A stretch of 64,000 nucleotides of DNA from Paramoeba atlantica. Taxonomy: Eukaryota > Discosea. Where the stretch lies: NCBI GenBank assembly GCA_977017575.1, contig CDRNVI010000039.1:1-64000 (forward strand), read 5' to 3'. The notes beneath the pieces are model-generated. The model was not told where the DNA came from, made no database searches, and worked only from the letters and a program-made list of their open reading frames with translations. Positions within the stretch are counted from its first letter, which is position 1. Each line of letters opens with the position of its first letter. Shown here piece after piece: positions 50,522 through 60,369 of this stretch. The position numbers and the translations under genes were made by a program.

Positions 50522-50852
50522 CCTCACCTCTCGTGAAAACACAGCTGATACAGCAATTTACCGAAAAAAATATTTGAATTATTAGCTGTAACGAAAAAAT
50601 AATGGATCGTAGCAAAAGAGAGCTGCTGGCAGCTAGGAGGACATTTCGGTATTGAGATTTTTATCGAAATATTAATAGGTTATTAGCAGGCTATTAGTAG
50701 GTAGGTTATTTATGGTGTTTTTATTTTGCTTTCCAAGTAGCCAGAGAAGGAACATTCAATTAATTACTTCGCAAAACAACATATTTACATAGGTTCGCTA
50801 TAGTTTTTTTTACGCTCTTAATCCGAAAAATACATCGCCTGCTACAACGAGT
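50522..50852. other. Intergenic, AT-rich
   Basis: 331 bases; only short TAGGTTATTAG-type repeats near 50678-50715. Confidence 0.4.
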
Positions 50853-51680
50853 ATGTCATCCTTCAAAATAGTTTGCTTGTCTTTTCTTATGCGAAGTCTT
50901 ATAGCACCAGACTACACCTCAAGTGCTCGTCGCGGGAAACTTACCAACGTCGAGCTACCTGACGAGTTGCTTATGGAAAGACTTATTGTCGATGTGGACA
51001 ACGCTCCGACTTCTTGGTCCCTTCAAGGAAGAACTTTCTTTGGATGCACGTACTCCGTATCCATATGTTCCTGGGAGGGGGTGCAGTGTAATTCTCATCA
51101 CCAGGTGGAGTCAGTGCGATGGAGTCGTTTTGACCTGCGAAGATATCTTGCTGGAACGATGCGTCTGAGTACACTTCCGCCGACGGTGGTTTACTTCAGC
51201 GTTGTCGGTCATTTAGCACTTCAGGGAACGGTACGGACCTCGACCTTGCCAAATAATGTTACAAGACTGTTTTTGGGTGATAATGCCTTCAATAGCTCAT
51301 TCGATTTATCAACTCTTCCACTGAATTTACAGCATTTAAAAGTGCAAGGAAACGCTTTTTCAGGGAGTATTGATCTTTGCCACATGCCAACCAGACTAGT
51401 GCAACTATTCCTGCATAATAATGCATTCACCGGCGGATTATTGTTCGAGTCTCTACCACTTAGCCTTCGACGTCTAAATTTGAGTGGAAATTATTTTGAA
51501 GGGGTAGTGGACTTAACGCCTTTAATGAATCGTGCACAACAAAACTCCACCATACATGTTTACCTTCAAAATAATTTTCTTAAAGCCAACATAGTCATAA
51601 GCTCATTACCCAATTCGGTATATTTTTTTCCTCAGAGAAAAGCAGTTGAACTAACAAAGGAAAGGTGTGAGAAATACTAA
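50853..51680 (+). CDS. LRR protein with plant-like cap, member 6
   Basis: 275 residues. The start MSSFKIVCLSFLMRSLIAPD is hydrophobic and could be a signal peptide. The lead-in is RGKLTNVELPDELLMERL. The cap is longer than usual (SWSLQGRTFFGCTYSVSICS then WEGVQC) and carries two extra cysteines. About seven repeats follow (LPLNLQHLKVQGNAFSGSID). No membrane anchor is seen at the C-terminus. Confidence 0.87.
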   Translation: MSSFKIVCLSFLMRSLIAPDYTSSARRGKLTNVELPDELLMERLIVDVDNAPTSWSLQGRTFFGCTYSVSICSWEGVQCNSHHQVESVRWSRFDLRRYLAGTMRLSTLPPTVVYFSVVGHLALQGTVRTSTLPNNVTRLFLGDNAFNSSFDLSTLPLNLQHLKVQGNAFSGSIDLCHMPTRLVQLFLHNNAFTGGLLFESLPLSLRRLNLSGNYFEGVVDLTPLMNRAQQNSTIHVYLQNNFLKANIVISSLPNSVYFFPQRKAVELTKERCEKY

Positions 51681-52158
51681 GCATACAGTTCTGCTTAAGC
51701 GCTCAAGTGCTTTTTTTCCTCACCCCAGGGAAAGAGGCATCTAATTTAAAAGTAACTCAATGCCAACGAATTCCAAAGAAAATCAAAACTATGCGCACAA
51801 GGCGATCCCGTAATGAACCATTACGGTCCAACCACAGTTCATTTCGGGATATTCGTAACAAAACCCTCCATCAAAATCATTGATCATGATTTCACTCGTA
51901 CCTGAGAATGTCAAAAGGTGAAAATGTTAGAAAAGACTCTAAAGTATCATACTTCAAATACATACTTTAAGTATGTATTTCGCAAGAAGCGGAAACGAAA
52001 AAGAATGAAAACAACTATTACTTATTAGTAGTACTTATTTCTTATTTAAAAAGTGCGCAAACTTCGCTCAGTTTCGCTCAATTCCACCTGCAAGAGTGCT
52101 TTACGCTTTTTACGTGGGCGCCAGTTAGCAGCTATTAATTTCCTTTATTACTCTTCCT
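51681..52158. other. Intergenic with palindromes
   Basis: 478 bases without a gene. Two perfect-armed palindromes are visible: CCGTAATG AAC CATTACGG at about 51808-51826 and AAATACATACTT T AAGTATGTATTT at 51956-51980. Confidence 0.5.
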
Positions 52159-52881
52159 ATGGACACACCAATAAGCACAAAAGCTCATCGGATTCGCGGC
52201 GCAGTCCTACCCATAGAATACGAGTTGCAGACTTTTCTCTCTCTTACTACGAATCCACCCCCGAGTTGGAATGTCTCCAATCCGTTGGCCTCCTGGAAGG
52301 GAATTCAGAAATATCAATCGAATCCTATCTCAGATGAGATCTTCGGTCTAAATTCGTATAAATTTAAGCTCTCTGGAAAATTAAACTGGAGCGCTCCTCC
52401 TCGAGGGCTTCATTATCTTAATATGTCTGACAATGGCCTTACGGGACCTGTAGATTTCGCGTATCTCCCTGGGTGTCTTAAGGAATTGTTTTTGTATATG
52501 AATCGTTTCCACGGACGCCTTGATGTAAGCCTTCTTCCGGCGGGCATAGAGGTCATCAGTTTCGGTTCGAACAGTTTTGAAGGAAAGTTTGATTTTTCTA
52601 CTTTACCTACAGCGTTGACGTCGGTCATGATTGGTAGGAACCAATTAAGCGGTTGCTTGAACGTTTTAGTGCTACCTTCTGAATTACAGACTTTATGGAT
52701 AGAAGAAAATTTCTTTGACGGAATAGTGAAGCTTGATTTATTGCGGCTTCAATGCGCGAATTTGATTGCATTTAAAATACATGATAACTATTTTACTATA
52801 GAAGGAAACTCGACCAAGCACGCTTGGATTCTGCACCCGCAAAAAGTAGGTAAAAGAAGTAGTAAAAATAAGATTCAGTAA
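52159..52881 (+). CDS. LRR family member 7, degenerate cap
   Basis: 240 residues. The lead-in is kept (HRIRGAVLPIEYELQTFLSL), but the cap has lost its signature: where relatives have C-x-W-x-G-V-x-C this reads SWNVSNPLASWKGIQKY, with both cysteines gone and a shifted region before LSGKLNWSAPP. About six repeats follow normally (LPAGIEVISFGSNSFEGKFD). The frame is open, so it may be either a functional variant or an early pseudogene rescued by compensating changes. AT-rich. Confidence 0.75.
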   Translation: MDTPISTKAHRIRGAVLPIEYELQTFLSLTTNPPPSWNVSNPLASWKGIQKYQSNPISDEIFGLNSYKFKLSGKLNWSAPPRGLHYLNMSDNGLTGPVDFAYLPGCLKELFLYMNRFHGRLDVSLLPAGIEVISFGSNSFEGKFDFSTLPTALTSVMIGRNQLSGCLNVLVLPSELQTLWIEENFFDGIVKLDLLRLQCANLIAFKIHDNYFTIEGNSTKHAWILHPQKVGKRSSKNKIQ

Positions 52882-53077
52882 GACGGACCGAAATGTGTAT
52901 AGGAATGGGAGCAATCGAAATAATATTACTGTAACTACATACTCAATACTACTGTGACTACTGTGTGTACGGGCCGTTTGGCCGAAACCCGCGGCACTAG
53001 TGGGGGGCACAGAGTGTATTGTAATCTTGCATAGGAGTACGTACTTTTACAACAATATATGGCTTTTAATTAATAGA

Positions 53078-53960
53078 TTTAGGCTCTTCGTTAAACGCGG
53101 TGGTTGTTTTCAACTTAGAAGTCACTCATGCTGCGCGCTTCGCGTTGAAAGCTACCGCCGCGTTTAACGAAGAGCCTAAAAAAGAATATTCGGCCTGGAA
53201 AACGGAAAGATTATAGCCAAAAATAGCCGAATTTCGGGTAAAAATGAGGTGATTTTCGCGTATTTTTGCTCTCAGAGCACTAAATCCGACATTTGCGCGT
53301 GGGAAATCACTCGTAGGCATGAATGGAAGCCTACCGAACGTATTGGGTAGAGAATGCGACTCCAACCATACCATTCTTTCGACACAAAAATACCCCTTTA
53401 GGTCCGAAAAATACTTTTTCACCTTTTTTAGTCAAAAATGGGTCATTTTGGGGGGCGCACCACTGTTCGAAGAAGGGATACCTTGCGAAAACAACTGCGG
53501 AGAAAGCTAGTGTAGGTCCCAAACTATCAAAATACAATAGGGGAAACGATTTTAGAAAAATATTTTTTTGCCATTTTTTTCGCCAAGTTGAAATTTTTTT
53601 CAAAAAACTTTTTCGGAAAAAATTCGAACTCGGCGGACCCGTCCTGCGGATACGCAGGGGGGTCCCCCCCGGGTAGGGGGGGTGGAAAATGCGCGCCAAG
53701 ACCCCGGCTACCCTTTCTGCGGTTTTTTTTCGAAAACTAATTTTTTCGAAAAAATTTGCTCGACCATGACCCCCCCCCCTGGACCCCCCTGTGGACCCCT
53801 CATTTTTTTCAATTTTTTTTTATGTTTTGGACCACCTGAGCCCCCTTTTATATTTTTTTCTTCTATTATATTACTGTGTTCCTCTTTATATTTTCACTTT
53901 TTTTTGTTCACTTTTTTTTCAATAATCGAGGGTAGAGCGGTAGTTTTACAACCACCGCAA
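53078..53960. repeat. Dispersed 0.88-kb repeat, copy 2
   Basis: Nearly identical to 265-1149, with the same opening hairpin (arms about 53081-53105 and 53150-53178), the same T, C and G runs in the middle and the same end (ACAACCACCGC). The differences are scattered substitutions and run-length changes. It sits between LRR member 7 and a carrier-like gene. No coding frame is convincing. Confidence 0.8.
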
Positions 53961-54188
53961 ATTCATACTATGTACTATACGTATGTAGGGTTCCATTATT
54001 CCGTGTGCGTGCATCTACGGACACGTAGTGGAACTAGATGTTGTAGTTATGCAGTCAGGTAAACATACCTCAATCCATTCTTCAGTTAAAATAATACGAA
54101 AATAGTTGCTTGTCTTACTTACAATACTGTAATTATCTTCTTAATTGTCTTGTATAATTATCTTCTCATAATTGTATAAGAAGACCCT

Positions 54189-55130
54189 ATGTCCACTCCA
54201 GAAATTTTACTCGCAGCCTACTCCAGTCAATTCCTCTCCACCGTGTTGTTCTACCCGTGGCGCGATCTCATGAATCTACCTGGGCGACTCGAATGGCGCA
54301 GACCAAAAGCCTTACACGCGAGTACCCCTCGAAACACGGCCACGGACCCTACGTTTTACACACGTCGGTGGAAAGGAATGATACGAAATCCGCAGCAGCC
54401 TGCCCTTATTGCCCTGTTTCCCACTGCGCTCTACTACTGTGTAATATCCGGCAGCTCCGTGACTCCCGAGCACACAACCGCACTCGTCGCATGGCTCGTC
54501 ACAGGCACCGTGACGCATGCCATTGGCACAACAGCACTGCCCATCCTCTCCCACCGTATGGCGGATACCGACCACAAAGGTCGGTTTATGTACGGCTCCC
54601 TCTCGCACTGTATAACGCAAAGCACCGCGCGCCTGGGGTACTGCAGCTGGCTCTCCGGGCTCTCCTTCCAGGTTCCCATCTCGTTTCTTGCGCACACCGT
54701 GCCGCTGTATCTGCTGTGTGCCTCCGAGAATGCCAAAGGAAGGGTGAAAACGCAAAAACGACAAAGACGCGGTAGCAACGTGTGGTGCACAACCGCGTGT
54801 TTCTTGAAAGACTGGTGTACGGGAACACTTTACAACGTCTATGGTGTCCTAGGGGCTACCCTGTTTAGGGTGATGCGCAACAGCACGACGAGAGGACAGT
54901 ACAATGTGATTCTGCCGCTCCCGGGGCATTGGGTGCGGTATGAGGCCCAGGCCTGGCGAGAGGCCACCCGCACGTTTCAGAGCTGTTGCCACCGCGATGG
55001 GGTGATTTCGTATTTGGTCCAACCTGGGGGGCCGAATTCGGTGCTGCGGGTGATGAGCAAGACGTCCCTCCCGTTTGGGTTCTCATGGGCCGTGTACCGA
55101 ACACTTGGAGGACCCACGAGTGTGTGGTGA
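54189..55130 (+). CDS. Possible divergent mitochondrial carrier
   Basis: A 313-residue protein, the usual length of an SLC25 carrier. Hydrophobic segments alternate in a threefold pattern. FLSTVLFYPWRDLMN resembles a worn first signature (P-x-D/E). TTALPILSHRM could be a second. SLSHCITQSTARLGYCSWLSG and TFQSCCHRDGVISYLVQ resemble the matrix helix and x-EG-x-x-G-x-x-x-G stretches between carrier helices. The charged signature residues are mostly lost, so transport may have changed or the call may be wrong. No other family comes to mind. Confidence 0.45.
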   Translation: MSTPEILLAAYSSQFLSTVLFYPWRDLMNLPGRLEWRRPKALHASTPRNTATDPTFYTRRWKGMIRNPQQPALIALFPTALYYCVISGSSVTPEHTTALVAWLVTGTVTHAIGTTALPILSHRMADTDHKGRFMYGSLSHCITQSTARLGYCSWLSGLSFQVPISFLAHTVPLYLLCASENAKGRVKTQKRQRRGSNVWCTTACFLKDWCTGTLYNVYGVLGATLFRVMRNSTTRGQYNVILPLPGHWVRYEAQAWREATRTFQSCCHRDGVISYLVQPGGPNSVLRVMSKTSLPFGFSWAVYRTLGGPTSVW

Positions 55131-55311
55131 AAACGAAGTTGTGGGTTCCCCTTTCAAAGGAACGTGCTCTTACCGTAACTGTGGAAGGTTATGGTGCTCT
55201 TGTGAGTTGTGTTTTGATTATAAAACAATAATTTGTGATTGCATGATTTGGTAGTCGAGTTTCTATTGTATTTGCGAAAAAATATCCTTCTATATTCGCA
55301 TTCTTTTGCCG

Positions 55312-56226
55312 ATGTTTTCGCTGATGACTTCTGGAATGTATACGGAAGACATCAGCATTTCGGAAATTTCTCGTGATTCATCCTCAAAGACACGTTCTGG
55401 AAGAGTCCAAGGTGCTGAGTTGCCTCCGGAATACGATCTGCAGCGGCTTGTACAATTTTTTGATAACGCTCAAGATTTGTGGGATATGGATGCACCAGCA
55501 AACGAGTGGTATGGAGTGACATGTACAAATACGGGGAAAATCTCTGTCATTGACTGGAAGTCATATGAATTGGGGGGAGTGTTGCGGAGTAAGTTCTTGC
55601 CTCGTTCCCTGGAGTTCCTCCATCTGACGGGAAACAGTTTTTCAGGAGAACTGGATTTGTCTGTACTTCCACCGTTAATTCAAGTGGTTTACCTTTCAGA
55701 CAACGCATTTACTGGGGGCCTAGACTTGGATCACTTACCAGCTTCGGTAGAATATTTAGATGTTCATGACAATCTCTTTCAAGGACGAATAAATCTCATG
55801 TCTCTTCCGCATTCCCTCATTTCTTTAAATTTGTCACACAATAAACTGTCAGGAGCTGTATCTCTTACCAGTCTTCCGCGTAAGCTAACTGATCTTGACC
55901 TTTCACGAAACTGGTTTTCTGACGAAATCGATCTAACGAATTTGCCAGCGGGATTAAGATGCCTGAGTCTTCACCATAATCGCTTTTCAGGTCGTCTTGA
56001 AATGACGAAGTTAGCCCCTCGACTGGACAGAATGCTCTTGGGCAGTAATTTATTCGAAGGATACACTGAGTTGACTAGTTTGCCGAAGAGTTTGGTAGAA
56101 CTTGATCTTAGCGACAATGAAGGATTAACGGGAGAGATTGATCAGAGACGAGTAGCCACGTTTTATTTAGGTTTAAGAATATCAGGCACGAAAGTAGCTG
56201 TTCGGGGGTATCAGTCACGAAGGTAG
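55312..56226 (+). CDS. LRR protein with plant-like cap, member 8
   Basis: 304 residues from ATG 55312; a TTG six bases earlier is unlikely. It is a very typical member. The lead-in is SGRVQGAELPPEYDLQRLV, the cap LWDMDAPANEWYGVTCTNTG (the first Cys is replaced by Asn), and nine or so regular repeats of 21-23 residues follow (LPPLIQVVYLSDNAFTGGLD, LPRKLTDLDLSRNWFSDEID). No signal peptide or membrane segment is visible. A Ser-rich start precedes the lead-in. Confidence 0.9.
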   Translation: MFSLMTSGMYTEDISISEISRDSSSKTRSGRVQGAELPPEYDLQRLVQFFDNAQDLWDMDAPANEWYGVTCTNTGKISVIDWKSYELGGVLRSKFLPRSLEFLHLTGNSFSGELDLSVLPPLIQVVYLSDNAFTGGLDLDHLPASVEYLDVHDNLFQGRINLMSLPHSLISLNLSHNKLSGAVSLTSLPRKLTDLDLSRNWFSDEIDLTNLPAGLRCLSLHHNRFSGRLEMTKLAPRLDRMLLGSNLFEGYTELTSLPKSLVELDLSDNEGLTGEIDQRRVATFYLGLRISGTKVAVRGYQSRR

Positions 56227-57858
56227 GCACACCCCCTTTCATCAATAATGACCATTGAAACAAGATTTTCAGCTCGGGCTGTGAAAATTACTCAAAAATT
56301 ATCGAAAACAAATCATACTATCTTTTTGACGCGGGAGTTTTCCCGTGATCTCTTTAATCTTGTCTTGTTTTCCCCTTCGTAGACAAAGTATCATACACAG
56401 ATGTAAGCTTATTTCAGCTCTTCCCTTATTGCGTTCATAAATTGTCGCTGTGGTAGCTGTTTTGTCAAAAAGCGGTAATCGCGTTGTGTAAGTGCACGTA
56501 AGCTCGGTTTCGCAAATTGCTTCCCACTACCGATTCCGCGTATGGCTCAGGCCCTCTCACGCGGGCCCTCGCCATGCCCCCCTCCGGCTTCGTAAATTGT
56601 TTCCCACTAACGACTCCTTTTTGGCAAAACGGGCAGTGGGTTCGAACCAGCAACCAACGCACATTCTAATGTGTGGTATGTGCCACTGGACCAATCCGGC
56701 CAGACATCGTGGACCCATGCTTCTCGGCTCCTCCCTACGTAGCCGTACGAAAATACCGTTAGTGGGAATCGAACCCAACCACCTTAGATATACATGTAGA
56801 GTCACTGGGCCTAACGACTAGGCTAATAACACCGTAAAGAAAGAAGCAGAGGTTGTAAATAAATCTGGTTGTAATTAAATCTCAGAAAAAAAAATCATTA
56901 TCATTATTGTTAGAGAGTGTGTATTGCATCATCCATCAATCTTGAATGCGAACATTTGTACTTTGATATACACAGGGCGAAAACCTGTAGAGATACTGGG
57001 CTCAGCAGAGGTTGACGCAAAGGGCGCTCCCTGCTGAACCTGTCGCCTTCCTCTGCTACACCGAGAAAAGTACGGAATGTCCGCCGAGGGGGAACGAAAA
57101 GAACGGCTTCATCGGGTTAAGATGTCCCGATACGGGACGAGAGCGTAGTCCTGCCATACGAATTCGTAGGACGAGGATGGTACTCCCATCGTACATGCTA
57201 CAAATGACTTACATGGTTCATGATACAACATGGTCAAGGCCATGGATACATGCTGGCAAATGGAATGCCACGGTTCATGATGCATCATGGGCATCGGGGT
57301 CCCACCGAGTTCGCCTCGGCTGGTGAGCAAGGGAGGTGTCATAGAGCATCCTCTGCACGCATAGTGCGTAGAACACGCATACGACGTGTTCGCTAGCCGT
57401 GTGGGAATGAGACAAGGGAAGCGCACACCTACTTTATGATAAGAGGGACAGTTTCGATTCCAGCACCGTCCGGAAACGGGCACGTAAAAGTGTTCCCGTT
57501 TCTGGGAGAGAAAAGACGATCTAGAAAAATGTATCAACATGGTACAGAAACTGTATCCTTGAGTATTCACCGGGACACTTTCTCAAAATTACTTTACTGC
57601 ACTGTACCCTCAGAATAGTGTAACTCAGAGTCTCTGAGTTTCATAGTGCACAGTTCTTCTACGCTACGTATTACACTGACCCCTCTTAATAGTACGATGA
57701 GTAACCCCTATTTGAAAGTTCTTTTTCATCATCGACTCTTTTTTTGAGCCGCAAGTATTGCTGTGTAAGTCCGCCGGGTCACCAAAACTGACAGTGTCCG
57801 CATTTTGCCTCCCCACTTTCCCCCTGTATAGAGCGGCGGGTTTACCAAACGGCGCTAT
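56227..57858. other. Long intergenic stretch with tRNA-like pieces
   Basis: 1.6 kb with no convincing gene. At 56500-56630 a unit of about 95 bases (CGCAAATTGCTTCCCACTAC against CGTAAATTGTTTCCCACTAA) is duplicated. Two tRNA-like sequences follow on the minus strand (56632-56830). At 57190-57290 the phrase GGTTCATGAT recurs with CATGG words. At 57776-57812 CACCAAAACTGACAGTGTCC plus GCATTTT resembles 11147-11178. Confidence 0.45.
56745..56832 (-). other. tRNA-like sequence
   Basis: On the minus strand the D arm TTAGCCTAGTCGTTAGGCC folds with a four-pair stem (GCCT/AGGC) and the T arm TTGGGTTCGATTCCCAC with four pairs. The acceptor halves (GGTGTTA and TAACGGT) pair partly. No good anticodon stem is found between them. 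A second, poorer one (GGTCCAGTGGC ... GGTTCGAACCC) lies at about 56632-56705. I regard both as tRNA relics or SINE heads, not working tRNA genes. Confidence 0.3.
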
Positions 57859-58518
57859 ATGAGAAAGTATACATTTTCTACGAAATATCTTTTTTACATT
57901 TTATCAAGAGTTCAAAATACCGACGCGATGTACGTGACATTGAATTTTGCAACTGAAGACTCCAGTTCAAAGCCTAATAAAGTACGAGGTACGGCCCTAC
58001 CGCAAGAATACGAACTTGAAGCTTTTACTAGAAATATGGCACCTCATCATGTAACGTGGAACACCCACATCCCCGCATGTCAGTGGAAAGGAGTAAAATG
58101 CGACGATGACACAGAAAGTATAGTGACGCATATATCATGGATTTATTATTCGCTAGTAGGTAACCCTCGATGGGAGCACATGCCAATAACCCTGACAGCG
58201 ATCTCTCTTCTAGCGAATCAACTTCAAGGATTGGTCTGTCTTCACCAGCTGCCTCTAGTGATGGCAAACTATAGTGTCTCATACAACTTATTTAATGGAC
58301 CACTCGACTTTTCCCAACTTCCATCTTCTCTCTATCGATTACAACTTGAGAATAATCAATTCTCGGGAAATATTGACCTTTCTTGTTTGCCGTTTGATCT
58401 TGTATCGCTGGGCTTAGCAGGCAATCCTATGCTTGTTGGAACAGTTCGAAAAAATAGTTTCCCCAAGAATTTGATGTACTTTACTTACAGTGAAACTAAC
58501 ATAACGGTAATAGCATAG
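57859..58518 (+). CDS. LRR protein with plant-like cap, member 9
   Basis: 219 residues. Lead-in NKVRGTALPQEYELEAF, cap TWNTHIPACQWKGVKCDDDT and IVTHISWIYYSLVGNPRWEH, then only about five repeats (LPSSLYRLQLENNQFSGNID). It is among the shortest intact members. The N-terminus (MRKYTFSTKYLFYILSRV) is basic then hydrophobic and might be a signal or mitochondrial leader; ATG 57928 is an alternative without it. Confidence 0.87.
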   Translation: MRKYTFSTKYLFYILSRVQNTDAMYVTLNFATEDSSSKPNKVRGTALPQEYELEAFTRNMAPHHVTWNTHIPACQWKGVKCDDDTESIVTHISWIYYSLVGNPRWEHMPITLTAISLLANQLQGLVCLHQLPLVMANYSVSYNLFNGPLDFSQLPSSLYRLQLENNQFSGNIDLSCLPFDLVSLGLAGNPMLVGTVRKNSFPKNLMYFTYSETNITVIA

Positions 58519-59171
58519 TCTAAAGATTTCAAAAACTGAAACAATAATCTTGTTAAAGTTTTCTTACTTCTGAAGAGAAAGGCCGAGTTCCGGAATTTTA
58601 AGTCGCTACTTCGAACTTCCTTCGAGAATTTTGCTTCATCCGAAGTTTCTCTCCGAGGACACCAAGCTGTGAACAGAAGACATAAAGCTGTGAGCTCACA
58701 AGCACTCTCAAGGACCACACAGCAACGAGTATGTATATGATAAATATTTTATTAAATATACGAGTATGAATATAACCACATAGCGACGAGTATAAATATG
58801 ATAAGTTATGATAAAAAAGCCAAAGTAGTTTTAAAAATATTCTTTTTACTTCAATGTTCAAATCAGTTGACCCCAATAAATATTGGTCCGACTTTTTTTC
58901 GAACTCGAAGGACCAAATTAAAAAAAGACAAATTTTCTGCTCGACCAATACCAAACAAAGGCAGATGTTTCAAAGAAAATGCAGAAATGAGCAAAAGTGC
59001 GGAAATTGATTCAGTTTCAACAAAGTTTATAAGAAAGGGATTCTCTCAATATTTTAGCTTATCGGGGGAAAGGAGGAGTTGACTCTAAGTTGCTTTTTTA
59101 ACAGCTGCACAAAAGTTCTTGCAGATTCCTTTGTTATTTTTATCATATTATTATTTTTGTATTATGAATTA
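58519..59171. other. Intergenic, AT-rich
   Basis: About 650 bases with no gene I can support. The frame of the following gene is open back to 59079 without an ATG. Confidence 0.4.
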
Positions 59172-60047
59172 ATGAGTTTTCGTACCTTCGTCGAAACGGG
59201 ATCCTCTTATGTAGAACTTTCGGTGCCTCAACCTTATCGAATACTGAGTGCAGGAGTAACATTACATGGGTACGCCGTGCTGACTGCATCATATCCACGC
59301 AGTACCACTACCTGGGTAGCAAAAACCACACCTCTTCATCGTGATGCACAGATATCACTACAAGTGATTGCTATAAAAGAATCTCATTTTTCTTTGTCTA
59401 CACACGTAGTAGAGAAAAAGGGCAAAGGTAACGTGATGTTGACCCTCCAGGAGGCGTCCGAAAAAGTTTGGCCTTCGACGGGTGAGGTACAAACCGGAAA
59501 AACAGACTCTTCGCTAGGGTTGCATGGCGCAGACATCCAAAGTGCTCATTCAGAACTCACTGAGTCTCCAACTGTTTCATCTTTGGTTGCACTCTGTGGA
59601 GGGTTTCAGATTACCCATTCCTGTGTCACGTCCTCCAGTGCTGTGTTTGACAACGCGAGTCTTACTCCCACGTCTGACTTCACACCCATGACCGGGTGGT
59701 GTGTCGATGCGGAGCACCCGGAGGCGGAGGTGAATTGTTATCTGCTCGTCGCGGAGGACTGCCCCTCCCACTCTATCAACGTAGGGGTAACCCCGCGAGG
59801 GGTGTGGCGGATACACATCGAGGGTGTCGGGGAGAGCGTGTCGTACTTTGGCTCCTGTAAGGGTCAAAACCCAATTGCCCGCAGCACGTTGCTCACCCCA
59901 CCGAGTGCGTATTCGGTTTCACACCCACGTAAAGCCACGCCGGCGTTGTGGAAGCTACACCGGCAGCCCCCACCTGTAGAAAAAATACGTGACATGTCGC
60001 TTGCGTACTGTAAAATGACGAAGCGAATGCCTGGGAGGTCCTCGTAG
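59172..60047 (+). CDS. Hypothetical protein (291 aa)
   Basis: 291 residues from ATG 59172. The sequence is mostly beta-like with spaced cysteines (LVALCGGFQITHSCV, GWCVDAEHPEAEVNCYLL, YFGSCKGQ). The composition shifts from AT-rich to GC-rich along the gene. No signal peptide is obvious unless the 5' frame, which codes a hydrophobic stretch (FVIFIILLFLYYE), is translated from a non-ATG start or an upstream exon. I do not recognise the family. Confidence 0.6.
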   Translation: MSFRTFVETGSSYVELSVPQPYRILSAGVTLHGYAVLTASYPRSTTTWVAKTTPLHRDAQISLQVIAIKESHFSLSTHVVEKKGKGNVMLTLQEASEKVWPSTGEVQTGKTDSSLGLHGADIQSAHSELTESPTVSSLVALCGGFQITHSCVTSSSAVFDNASLTPTSDFTPMTGWCVDAEHPEAEVNCYLLVAEDCPSHSINVGVTPRGVWRIHIEGVGESVSYFGSCKGQNPIARSTLLTPPSAYSVSHPRKATPALWKLHRQPPPVEKIRDMSLAYCKMTKRMPGRSS

Positions 60048-60369
60048 ACGGCCCCACTAGGACACTTGCTGCGACTTAAAAATTCATATAGTACTATCAA
60101 TGTATACATTAAACTATATTCAGTAGTGCATATGGATCGCTGTACGTTCGTGGAAAGAGAGAAACTTGTAAAAATGTGGCAAAAATAGATGTGCATGGGA
60201 ATAAGAATCTTACTAAATCCTCCAAAAAACTAGAATTTCACATAACTCCATATGTTTAGTCTCATTTGTTTGAACAATGGAACACTCACAATGAATAAGC
60301 TTCGACGAATGTGCCTGTATTTTTCCTGAGTATCAAGGTTTGTATTTATAAAACGTATCCTTTGTTTGA
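60048..60369. other. Intergenic
   Basis: 322 AT-rich bases with no gene or structure of note. Confidence 0.4.

Noticed and set aside
57430-57472. T-arm-like AGTTTCGATTCCAGCACC, possible tRNA
   Set aside because: No matching acceptor 5' half or D arm could be found within 75 bases upstream.
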